Shown: positions 1 through 8,600 of the stretch, piece after piece | Layout: every line of letters begins with the position of its first letter | How positions within the stretch are numbered: the stretch's first letter is position 1 | From: Temnopleurus reevesii | Taxonomy: Eukaryota; Echinodermata; Echinoidea; Temnopleuroida; Temnopleuridae | Assembly (NCBI GenBank): GCA_036244855.1 | Contig: BQKZ01006480.1 | Location: forward strand, 1 to 11,018 | Reading direction: 5' to 3' | Length of the DNA stretch: 11,018 nt | The notes under the pieces: generated by a model | Databases searched by the model: none | The model's input: the letters and a program-made list of their open reading frames with translations, nothing else | Told to the model about the DNA's origin: nothing | Made by a program: the position numbers and the translations under genes

Positions 1-214
1 CTCCCATCTCGTGCCCCGGAAGCAAAAACATGGCCATCCCATGGCCGAAAGCTGACCGACTTCAAACTGCATCTATGTTGCTTGAATGTGGTCAGACGAT
101 TGGCTGTCTTCGCGTCCCAGAGGGCAGCAGACTGGTCACCTGATGCGGTCACTAAGCGAGGATCGGTGGGAGACCAGGCGATGTCAAAGATAGCATTATT
201 GTGAGCTGACCAAT
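1..214 (-). CDS. DTL: DTL exon 3 (partial at window edge)
   Basis: The exon starts after an AAATTAG acceptor (AG at 216-215) and is open to base 1. It encodes residues 97-166 plus two bases of codon 167. It carries a complete WD40 blade and most of the next: WSAHNNAIFDIAW, GDQSAALWD and SLKSVSF. No donor is seen before the edge, so the exon continues outside the window. Confidence 0.93.
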
Positions 215-2248
215 CTAATTTTCAAAATGTGAAAAAATGCATTTTATAAGGACGTTGTCCATGAAAAATTACAAAAATCCCCGGTTAAATCATAAAATAC
301 CCAAATCAATTTAAAACAAGGACCATAGAAAAGAAGGCTGCCGATTCAACTTCTTGATCCTTTACAGGCTCCTTATCTTTTTGACTTGCATCATTTTGAT
401 CACACTGCTTGAATCTGCTTCACAAGTTTTAAACTTTTTAGTAATCACCCTTTTTCTATTTTCATCAAAATGCAAACAATTTATTGAACATGTTTTTTTA
501 CATTGTAAATACCATCATTGAATTTAATTATTTTTTATGATTGATAATAGAAATGAAGTCAGAACTGAACCGAACTGAGCTCTCATTCTCAAAATGACTC
601 AATAATAATCTCTTAAAAGGTTGTAGAAAATGCTCCAATGTCCACATATTTCCTTCAAAACCAACCCTTCCATATTTGAATTGATCTATAACTTTTCTCT
701 GACACAGGTTTAATAATTTGATATCAAGATGAATCCTTGGCCCCAAAATACATGTTTTATTGAAAATACAGTCAACTTTGCCGATGATCAAATCTGGTGG
801 GAGTGAAGGAATAGCTTTGTCATAGAGAAAATTTGACTCATAAGGGGTAAACACAATATAATATTCGACTTATGTATGTGAGGTGGACTTTGGCAAGGTT
901 GACTGTATTGAACTTGGATGAATGCTTTACCTTTAACCTTTCCCGCCTGTCCATTCACATTGGTGTCATAAATGAATACTTGTCCATCTTCATCCGCTGC
1001 CGCTAGTAAATGACTGATCGGAGGCTGCTTGGCAAACTGACAAGCAAACGGTGGAATTCCTCCAACAAACTCAGGATTTGTAAAGTGAATCTCATCTGCT
1101 GACAGGCACTCAAACTTCTCCAAACTGCTGTCTAGCGCTCCATCTGATAATTGAAAACAAAAGAAGAATTACATTTTATACAATAGGGACATAACATAGG
1201 GTGGAATTCCTTTGACAAACTAAGGAATTGTGAGATGGATTTCATCTCCTGTTCGGCCATCTGTTTATTGTTAAAATGAATAGAAATGCTCATGATAAAG
1301 TACATAGAAACATAAAATTAAATGATTCTTCTTCCTCAAATTTGCAACACATAATACTGGCAAAACTTGACACAAATCTTCAACTAAAGCGTGATAGATT
1401 TAGAAAAATCAGAGTTATTTTTAAATTCTTGACTTCTTCTGTACGAAAGGGTCTTATTAGGGATGGTCACATTTATATTCTAAGGAAACTTTCTCAATTT
1501 TCCTGTCTATTATGGTAACCAGCCATATCATGAAATAAGTGTCCTCTCTAACGTTAGTGCTGCGCGAGTCTTTTTTCTTTTTGTATAATAAAGTCTATGG
1601 AAATCAATGAGGTCCCCAGCTGCTGAATAAATGAACGAAAGTAAATGGAGAATGCCTCATAGAGTCATTAAACCTATTCTTGATTACTTTTTTTGATACT
1701 GTCTGGAACTTAACCGGCTAAATAGTGGTGCAATTCAACATCATTATCACATTCACTTCCAACAGTATCATTTTATCAAGTCTATTATACTAGGCATAGG
1801 GAAGTTAAACCCATGTTGATTGATACGTGTATTGTTGGGACTGACATGGGGTTAAAATGACACATTGACAGATACATCAGGACTCAAGCCAGGCACAAAA
1901 AAATGTCAACAGTCAAGCATTGTTGATGTAATGTAAAACCAAGTTGTGTTTAGCATACTTTACTTTACTTGGGAGAAGAAAAGGTAGCATATATTTTGTA
2001 TTTAACTTGATTATTAAATATAGCTTAACTTAACAGTTTAATAACCTTAAAACTAATAAAAGGCTTAATAACGACTATTAAGGTCAGACAAGTTCTCTGA
2101 TATGACTATGAGTATGAGTTCTCTAACAATAATCTGATAATTCAATATTAATTTAAGTTGGCATAGCCTACTCACACAAATTCCTTTTCTGAACATTCCC
2201 AGTTTGGCGACCGGTAGAAATCACCCTTTTCAGCATGCTGAACAGCAT
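1..2248 (-). CDS. DTL: DTL/CDT2 (denticleless), 5' part of gene, three coding exons, cut by the left window edge
   Basis: Exons on the minus strand are 2248-2176, 1143-931 and 214-<1, giving about 166 residues. DTL is the WD40 substrate receptor of the nuclear CRL4-Cdt2 E3 ubiquitin ligase, which destroys CDT1, p21 and SET8 in a PCNA-dependent way during S phase (family knowledge). The protein starts MLFSMLKR, close to the vertebrate MLFNSVLR start. Residues 26-95 include GGIPPFACQF and LLAAADEDGQVFIYDT, matching the vertebrate VPPFGC and LAVANEEG...LYNT block. Residues 97-129 form a WD repeat: H100, D122 and a closing LWD at 127-129. Residues 139-166 (FKQHRCSLKSVSF...ASGARDG) match the next blade. 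Introns are phase 1 at both junctions: T+AT gives Tyr25 and G+AT gives Asp96. The remaining blades and the disordered C-terminal tail lie outside the window. Assignment is by remembered vertebrate sequence, not a search. Confidence 0.93.
215..930 (-). other. DTL: DTL intron 2 (716 bp)
   Basis: This is AT-rich intron with donor GTAAAG and a TTAG acceptor. It contains a 145-bp inverted-repeat candidate at 765-909. A 108-codon minus-strand open frame (854-528) resembles no family I know and I do not treat it as a gene. Nothing else is supported here. Confidence 0.85.
765..909. repeat. Candidate short inverted-repeat element in DTL intron 2
   Basis: Bases 765-782 (AATACAGTCAACTTTGCC) and 892-909 are inverted copies with one mismatch over 18 bp, enclosing 109 bp. 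The pair could be the ends of a small non-autonomous element or a chance fold-back. No target duplication is obvious. The right arm ends about 21 bp from the exon 2 donor. Confidence 0.45.
931..1143 (-). CDS. DTL: DTL exon 2
   Basis: This 213-nt exon follows a TTATCAG acceptor (AG at 1145-1144) and ends before donor GTAAAG at 930. It encodes Tyr25 (shared) to Asp96 (shared), covering the first beta-propeller strands. A GT four codons earlier (AAAG|gttaaa) is a weaker alternative donor. I chose 931 because only it yields KVKDWSAH across the junction, which matches the vertebrate FKEWMAH, and because it keeps the frame. Confidence 0.9.
1144..2175 (-). other. DTL: DTL intron 1 (1032 bp)
   Basis: The intron lies between coding exons 1 and 2, with donor GTGAGT and acceptor TTATCAG. 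It holds the decayed exon 2 copy at 1200-1261 and a weak imperfect inverted repeat near 1804-1857 (TTAAACCCATG paired with CATGGGGTTAA). The rest is AT-rich with no other recognisable content. An 80-codon plus-strand frame at 1276-1518 shows no family features. Confidence 0.85.
1200..1261 (-). pseudogene. Decayed partial duplicate of DTL exon 2
   Basis: Aligning 1200-1261 with 1051-1112 in real exon 2 without gaps gives about 46 of 62 identical bases, including 12 identical at the GGTGGAATTCCT end. Read on the minus strand, the copy gives GDEIHLTIP, a stop (TAG), then FVKGIPP, against exon 2 ADEIHFTNPEFVGGIPP. It begins after an acceptor-like AAACAG at 1265-1260 in the same phase as the real exon. 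Differences such as GAA/GAG, ATC/ATT and CAT/CAC are synonymous. It lacks about 24 nt found near the start of exon 2, it contains a stop, and its similarity fades below 1200. I infer a dead tandem exon copy. Confidence 0.72.
2176..2248 (-). CDS. DTL: DTL coding exon 1
   Basis: This 73-nt coding exon starts at ATG (2248-2246) and encodes 24 residues, MLFSMLKRVISTGRQTGNVQ then KRNL, plus the first base of codon 25. It ends at a strong donor, GTGAGT, read on the minus strand from 2175. It is too short to show up as a conspicuous open frame. It was found from the conserved MLF start and by its phase matching exon 2. A second in-frame Met lies at codon 5. The overlapping palindrome CAGCATGCTG also creates an ATG on the opposite strand, which is a shadow. 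Confidence 0.87.
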
Positions 2249-2358
2249 TCTTCACCTAAATAATTACTTATACTGGCCTGCTATAGAAGGAAAAGTAGAC
2301 TACTTGCTTCTTGTAAAAAAAATTATTTCCAGATTTCTCAACATCAACACGTACAAAA

Positions 2359-2370
2359 TTTGGCGCGCCA
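2359..2370. promoter_or_regulatory. E2F-type site
   Basis: TTTGGCGCGCCA matches the E2F consensus TTTSSCGC and is nearly symmetric, so it reads as a GGCGC core on both strands. DTL is a known S-phase, E2F-class gene in vertebrates, so the site fits cell-cycle control of the left gene. It lies about 111 bp upstream of the DTL start codon. Binding is inferred. Confidence 0.6.
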
Positions 2371-2383
2371 CGCTAACTGTAGT

Positions 2384-2414
2384 TTCGAAATCCAGACGCT
2401 TCTCAAATTATTGG
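2384..2414. promoter_or_regulatory. CHR-like TTCGAA and inverted CCAAT box
   Basis: TTCGAA (2384-2389) fits the loose CHR consensus bound by DREAM/MuvB, and ATTGG (2410-2414) is a CCAAT box on the minus strand, the NF-Y target. This combination near an E2F site is typical of cell-cycle promoters. Each motif is short and could be chance. Confidence 0.35.
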
Positions 2415-2478
2415 ATTAATTCTGTGTGCGTTGTCTTCCACGCCACAAGTCAAACGACTGGGTTTAGGTTATCTTGAC

Positions 2479-2486
2479 CCGGAAGT
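2479..2486 (+). promoter_or_regulatory. ETS-family (GABPA-like) site
   Basis: CCGGAAGT matches the ETS core common in TATA-less housekeeping and bidirectional promoters. It lies 72 bp upstream of the INTS7 start codon, so it may sit in the core promoter or 5' UTR of INTS7. Confidence 0.45.
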
Positions 2487-2557
2487 ACGTCCGAATCGGA
2501 TAAATCCATCAATCAAAAAGTCGAATGCGAAGCTGCTGCTGTAAATTTGAGGACAAA

Positions 2558-2657
2558 ATGTCGAGTGCAAATTCTCGTTTGTCAAGCTTTGGAACAGATG
2601 TTGGCTATGGGGAGCAAGAGCATGATGCGAATTCTGCTCTTCTTGAACTCGATAAAG
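2558..2657 (+). CDS. INTS7: INTS7 coding exon 1
   Basis: The exon encodes residues 1-33 and the first base of Gly34. The start context is AAAATGT, with a purine at -3, and the donor is GTGAGA at 2658. It carries the conserved GYGEQ...DANSAL..ELDKG segment. The frame is open upstream to a stop at 2501-2503, so an 11-residue extension from ATG 2525 is possible. Confidence 0.92.
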
Positions 2658-5600
2658 GTGAGAGAAAAACTGCAAGCCTTGTGGATGATTCAGCGCTGAG
2701 TGTTTGTCTGTTGAGTTGAGCTCGCTAATTTATAATTAGCGGTTTCTCATAGCACTGTGACGCCAAAGGTTCTGGCTCAAATGTTATGCTGCTGCCGGTG
2801 GTGGTGCACCTCTTGTTCTGTATTCTGCACCGGCACCCACAGTTGTTGTTGTTGTTGATATTGTCTGGGCGTTTTTCAATCCGACAGGATTGTCTACACC
2901 GACAGTTATTATCTTCACTTCTTTTGCTGGGTCTGTAACTGTTGGACAAGCGTTAAATGAGTTCCCTACAATAACATGGCGGAAATCAAACGTCACAAGC
3001 ATTGAAACTAAAAGTAGAGCTATTTGTTTATTTGAATCATGTTTTGAAACTGTATACGTAACTCCAGAAGATGGAAGTTGGAAGAATAAAGTTTTAACTT
3101 TGAAATTAAGTCAAAAGCATCTCCATACATCAACTTGATTTAGAAATTCAAAGCATTTTAGTTCATGTATGAAAAAATTAGCACCTTGAAAATGGACGGT
3201 ATTGATCCTAGATCTGCAGTCAAAATGTTATCAGTTCAATGAACATGTATTATGAGAAATGCACAGTGAAATACATGAATTTTAAAACTAAGATTGGGTC
3301 AAGGAGAAAGATGGAAAAACAAGTTCTGTTTTTTAAATTTTAGAATAAAGTAAAAAAAAAAAAAAAAGCATTGGCCATATCGTGCTATCTGTCTCCACCG
3401 TTCTTTCGTATCGTTGTGTGTGCGTATATTTCATGTACAAGTCAATGCGAGAGGCTATCTGTCGCCAGCAATGACGAAACAGGCGGCATTGAATGGAGAG
3501 GTGACGGATAAGAAGACAATGCCAAAGCATTGATAAACTGAAGAAAATGATCGCCTGTGAATGTTGTAATGAAAAAAAGTATACACCTTATTCATATCAA
3601 ATGAATAAGGTACATATACCTTATTCAATGATTGAGCCTCAATGTTCAGCAAACCATGCTGCACAATTTTGTGAATGTTTATTACCCTTGTTCTGAAAGA
3701 TAGATCACCAGATAGATAGACAGATAGGCAGATAGATAGACAGATAGCTAGATCGATAGTGTAGCTCGTTACTTAGCTAGCTACAACATAGATAGATGTA
3801 GCTATACTCTGTAGAGTCATGGCAAGCAAATATTCACTACCATCAAGTTCTACTCTTTTGTGAATGAGAAAAATACTTTAAATATTTGCTACAATGTTTA
3901 CTCTAATTCTGTGTTTTTGTTCTTGTTTTCTTACAGGTCTTCATTCCAGCAAGGCAGGGGAGCAGTGTGAAGCGATCGTTCGATTCCCGAGGCTCTTTGA
4001 GAAGTACCCCTTCCCCATTCTGATCAATTCAGCATTCCTAAAGCTGGCGGACGTTTTCAGAGATGGGTATGTAATGCGACAGTGATATCAGCAGATACTT
4101 TAATCATCTTCATCAGGTTTTACTCAGGTTTTTACACAACTATGGCATTTACTGAGCACTCTAAGCTGGTGGCCTATTGAATCACTTTATTGTCAGAAAT
4201 CATGAAACATTTTGGTTAAACAAAAATCAGTTTGATAGTAATAATTTTTGTCATTTGCCATTCTATTGTATTCTATTCTATCTGCTTTAAGCCCTGGTCA
4301 CATAGGACCCCGGAAGCAACACGATTCACCCCAACTCGTTGTTCTGAGGCAGTTAACTGTGAATTAACAAAGAGTCGGGGTGAATCGTGTTGCTTCCGGG
4401 GTCCTATGTGATCGGGGCTTTAGGACTGGACTTTTCAGCAAAACATGAATTTTGTAGCAATAGTTTCAACGTTTTCTTGAAACTATTTGTTTGATCCCTC
4501 ATCAATTTTCATTGTTATATTCCTCAACCACAATGAATAGATTTTACATATCTCTATATTTGTTTTTTGTTTTCAAAATGATTGGTTGAATAAATTTGAA
4601 ATTTCAAATCTTCCCATCCAGAAACAACTTCCTGCGTCAGTGCGTGCTGAAGGTGTCACAGCAGAGCGTGAAACATCTGGATAAGATTCTCAACGTGGAT
4701 GAGTTTGTCCGGAGGATATTCTTCGTTATTCACAGCAACGACCCTGTAGCTAGAGCAATTACGCTCAGGTGAGATAGTGTAGTAAAAAAAATAAAACAAA
4801 CACAAAATTTCCAACCCTGCTAAGCTCCCCTAGCAAGTGGATGGACCCCAACTTAACCATCACAAAGCCCTGAATTTCTCGCAGATAAAACCAGTATTGA
4901 CTATCTTTGACTTGTTTTCAACAAAGCAGCTGAAAAGTCACTTCAGGTCTGCATTATAAGCAAGCCGCATGAAAGCTCTTTCATTCTTTCACAAGCGTAT
5001 ATTTGAACACTTCAATAAATGAAGTTAAATTATCCGATTCAGTTTTTTTCTTTGTCAAGAGGGTGTTGCAGTCAAGGAGAAAGACAGCGAAAGCACAATT
5101 ACAAGAAATTTTGAGAAAATTGACAGAAAATTAGAAAGGTTATTTCTGGTTGAGTGTGCATGTGATGGAGAGATTCCCTACAAGTTTGAATTTAGTTAAA
5201 TTATTAACATATTTCATAGTTTATCTATCCATTTAAAGGAATATTAAAAGTACTTAACAAGCAAAACAAAAAAAATTAAGCTCAGGGCGCTACAAACCCA
5301 CTGGCCAGAATGCCCATGGCAACAAAATTAAGCCATTGGGCAAGCAAATGAAAATTTTCCTGCCTGATTAGGCAATTGTTTCACAGTCCAAGATTTATAC
5401 ATTCTTGACATTCACTAAATTTCACAAAAAAATCCAGTTTCAAGAAATATCATTTGACCAACTGCCATGACAGCTCATCCCAATAAGATGCTATGTATGT
5501 GTATGCTGCTTTTTTGTTCACTTAATTAAGCATTTGGGTAATAGAAATTGGTGTTTCGGTAAGTGATATGAAAAGTCACTTGCCTGACATGGCAAGTGGT

Positions 5601-8600
5601 TTGTAAAACTCGTCTTGTAGCACCCCGATTGAAAGAAACAACGCCTTCTTCTAAATTATAAAAGTTTTCCCCCACATTCCCTCCGTAGAGTCCTTGGTAG
5701 TATCGCACCCATCATTGCTGAGCGTAAGCGAGTCCATCATAGCATCCATGCTGGTCTGGACTCCCATGATCTCATAGAGCTGGAGGCCGCCATCTTTGCT
5801 GCTTCATGCTTTGCCGCAGAATCCAAGACGTTTGCATCAGGGATCAGCAACAAACTGGTCCAGTTGATTGAAGGTGAGAATTCCAATGAAAATGGCAAAT
5901 AAACCAACATCCAAATAAACTGGACAAAATACTATCATATTCAACAATTAAAAAAAGTGAAAGGCAAATATTAAAAAAAAAGAAATGAGGGAAAGTCTTT
6001 CCATGAATGCATCACTAAGGGGGAGTTTCTCGAAAGTTGCGATCAATTTGTAAGTTGCAGTTTAATGCCAGGCCAATCGAAACCCTTCCTTTATACCCAT
6101 AGTGTTACAATTGCAGGCCATGCGGAAATAAAAATACATGTTTTAACTTGCAATGGATTGCAATTTTTAAGCAACTCCCCCTGTACAATCAGCAGAGGAA
6201 GACAAAGGAAGGGACGGAAAGGTAGAAATGTATATTGTAGAGAAAGAGAGGGGGGGGGGGGGGTAAATGCACATACACAAACTCATTGAACACAATCAGC
6301 AGTTGCACATGACTTGTATGAATCGGCGGGCTTAGTTTTGTGGCTAAGTTGTAGGACTAAAAACTTGAGGATCCTTTTCCAGTTCCAACATTATGCCCTT
6401 TCAGACTCTTTCTATTTCAGGCAAGCCCAATGCAAAAATTGTTTAATTGATAGCATTCTTCACTGATAAGAATTCTTTTTTCATTTTTCTATTTGCAGGC
6501 TTGGCTACACCCATCGACATCAAGATGAAGCTCATTCCTATCTTTTGTCACATGCACTATGACAGCGAACTGTCTGGCAGGGTACGTCACATGTGTCTTC
6601 GACTCCTGGAGTCGTACCCCGCGGAGAGTTTCCTAACCGTCACTCTCGATACCCTCACTGATCTGGCTGCAGCATCACATATCCACATCCCTGATCAGGT
6701 GAGGATCAATATCTGAAAATTATTGAAACAATTTTTCTTTTAATTCAGATGTTCCTTCTGAGGGGGAGATGGGTGCCACTTCTTTTTGTATTTATCAAAT
6801 TTTGTAAATTTACCTTCCACTGTTTTGGACTGTGAGCTCTTCCAAACACCTTGAAAACGAATGGATAAACTCCGGAAGACATTCTCTTAGTTGCACTGTG
6901 CCGACCATGTATTATTTGCACAAAAGTTTCACTGAAGCGAGTTCTATAGAGGTTTTGATTGTTCCTGTACATTTTACTTTGTGTTTTTAGTCACTTTACC
7001 CTCTTAATCTTTTTCTTATTTACAAACACTGATATAAGAAGTTTTGCATGCTCTTGTTTTGTTAGGTTGACCTATTGCTGAGCTACCTCAAGAACGATTT
7101 TCGCTGTTCCATCATTTCTAAAATGAAAGATTTTGCCTGCTCTTGTTTTCCTTCTGTTAGGTGGACCTATTGCTGAGTTACCTGGAGAACGATGTCCGCC
7201 GTTCAATCAAATCCATCTGCATCACAGATCTCCGCACCCTAGCTCGGAAGGCCCCACACGCATGGTCCCAAGCCAATGTAGACACACTCTGTCTCTTCTG
7301 TAACGCTGACAGGGAGAAGAGGCTGATCGTCGGATGCCTGGATATTCTGAGGGTTCTATCGTCGTCCCCAGCCTTCCTAACTTCAGATACAGGTAAGGAA
7401 GTCACATTTTATTTGTGGAGTAATTTCATAATTATTTATTTCCTTGGTTTGCTTTCTCATGTTTTTAATTTTTGATTTTTTTTCTGTGTAAGAATTGTAT
7501 TAATTGAATATTCTTTGTAATTCACACCAAATTCAACAACAAAAATGGTCGTTGAGCTTGCTTAGACAGAGAATGGGGTCGTTAAGAGCAGTTGATCTCT
7601 ATAGACAGTTTCATTTACGTGTAAATTGCTTTGAAGGTAGTAAAGATATGTGGTCTTTATGGACAGGTGGTCTTTCTATACAGGTGGTCGCTTACGCTAA
7701 AGCAGGTATGTCTTTATAATGTTCTTCTGTACAAATGTTCTTTCTTTAGATGGTTCAGTCCGTGAGCTTTGCCAGAATCTTCTCACCCACTGGGAGGTGT
7801 GTGTCACATCAAGAGCCCTCCAAGTCCTCATCAGGCTGATGGACCGACAGGGAGGACTCTCAGATGACAAGATGAAGGACAGTGTCGATGATGTCAGTAT
7901 TGCCATGGAGACGGTTGCTACCCAGTGTCTCATGGAAGATTGCTCCAGGTCTGCCACCATGAGTCTAAAGGTTTGTAGCAGATCAGAAATTCAGATTCAG
8001 ACTCAAATTCAAAACTTATAGTTGTTAATTAGATGTATATAGAAAATAGCCTTCCTCTGAAATTTGACAAATAAACTAAATGCAAAAATGATGGAAACAG
8101 GAAAATGATTTGAAAGATGTAGTAGTTGAAAATACGTTTGCAGTGGTCACAGTGTAGTACTGTCTGTGTGGTTTAAAGAGTGAAAAGTATTATAAGTTGT
8201 ATTCAAGTGCGGAAAATGAATTATGAGTCAGTTTTAATGCTTAGTATTGTTACTTGTTACTGTGATTGGTCATTGACTGAATACACATTCATTTTGTTTT
8301 CTAAGTTGCTGGGGTTTCCACAGTTAGTTCATTCAAATTATTTTTCGGTTTCTTCTTCAATGATATGAAATTTGATGCTTTCTTGTGTTGCTTAATAATC
8401 AATGAGATAAATGTGATTTTGATGACAAAGCCATTACCGTACTTAATCCATGTTATTTGACCATTGCTTAATCCATGTTATTTACCATTTATTAGAACAT
8501 AAAATATGGTGTTTTTTTTTCATTATCCTTTTCTTCCTAGATTACCTTAGAGAGTATCCATAGCCTGTGCAAGGCGTCCCCACCACAGACATCTTACTTC

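Larger units (their letters stand above)
2249..2557. promoter_or_regulatory. Shared bidirectional promoter region of DTL and INTS7, with both 5' UTRs
   Basis: The 309 bp between the two divergent start codons must hold both promoters, unless an undetected non-coding 5' exon lies elsewhere. Motifs seen are TTTGGCGCGCCA at 2359-2370, palindromic TTCGAA at 2384-2389, ATTGG (inverted CCAAT) at 2410-2414 and CCGGAAGT at 2479-2486. A small palindrome TCCGAATCGGA lies at 2490-2500. No convincing TATA box was seen. Transcription starts cannot be located from sequence alone. Confidence 0.75.
2658..3936 (+). other. INTS7: INTS7 intron 1 (1279 bp)
   Basis: The intron runs from donor GTGAGA to acceptor TTTCTTACAG. 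It contains a GTT microsatellite near 2842-2856, an open but unrecognised frame at 2762-3138, and an A16 run at 3352-3367 with AATAAA just before it. It also contains a triplicated ACCTTATTCA hairpin (3585-3627) and a GATA/GACA microsatellite (about 3699-3797). Confidence 0.85.
5874..6498 (+). other. INTS7: INTS7 intron 4 (625 bp)
   Basis: The intron runs from donor GTGAGA to acceptor TATTTGCAG. It contains a fold-back element at 6018-6182 and a G14 run at 6250-6263 after a purine-rich tract. It also holds a decoy acceptor, TTTCTATTTCAG, ending at 6420. Splicing there would keep phase 1 but read GKPNAKIV and then a stop. Confidence 0.83.

Noticed and set aside
528..854. 108-codon minus-strand frame in DTL intron 2
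   Set aside because: It has no recognised domain, overlaps the inverted-repeat candidate and lies between well-supported DTL splice sites.
2235..2477. Plus-strand frame starting MLNSILHL, resembling the DTL N-terminus
   Set aside because: The resemblance comes from the palindrome CAGCATGCTG. The real DTL start is antisense at 2248, where phase, donor and the following exon all agree.
2725..3002. Minus-strand frames with Asn-rich and Thr-rich runs
   Set aside because: The runs come from the GTT microsatellite read in different frames, with no supporting start, splice or family evidence.
6250..6263. G-quadruplex regulatory element
   Set aside because: It is a single uninterrupted G run next to purine-rich sequence, better described as a homopolymer with no evidence of function.
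6411..6446. Acceptor TTTCTATTTCAG at 6420 as an alternative exon 5 start
   Set aside because: It reaches a stop after eight codons and encodes nothing like INTS7.
7064..7160. Upstream acceptor at 7065 as the true start of INTS7 exon 6
   Set aside because: It would add 95 nt, break the reading frame and create a stop. The acceptor at 7160 keeps phase and matches the family.
7178..7405. Minus-strand frames opposite exons 6 and 7
   Set aside because: They are antisense shadows of strongly supported INTS7 exons.
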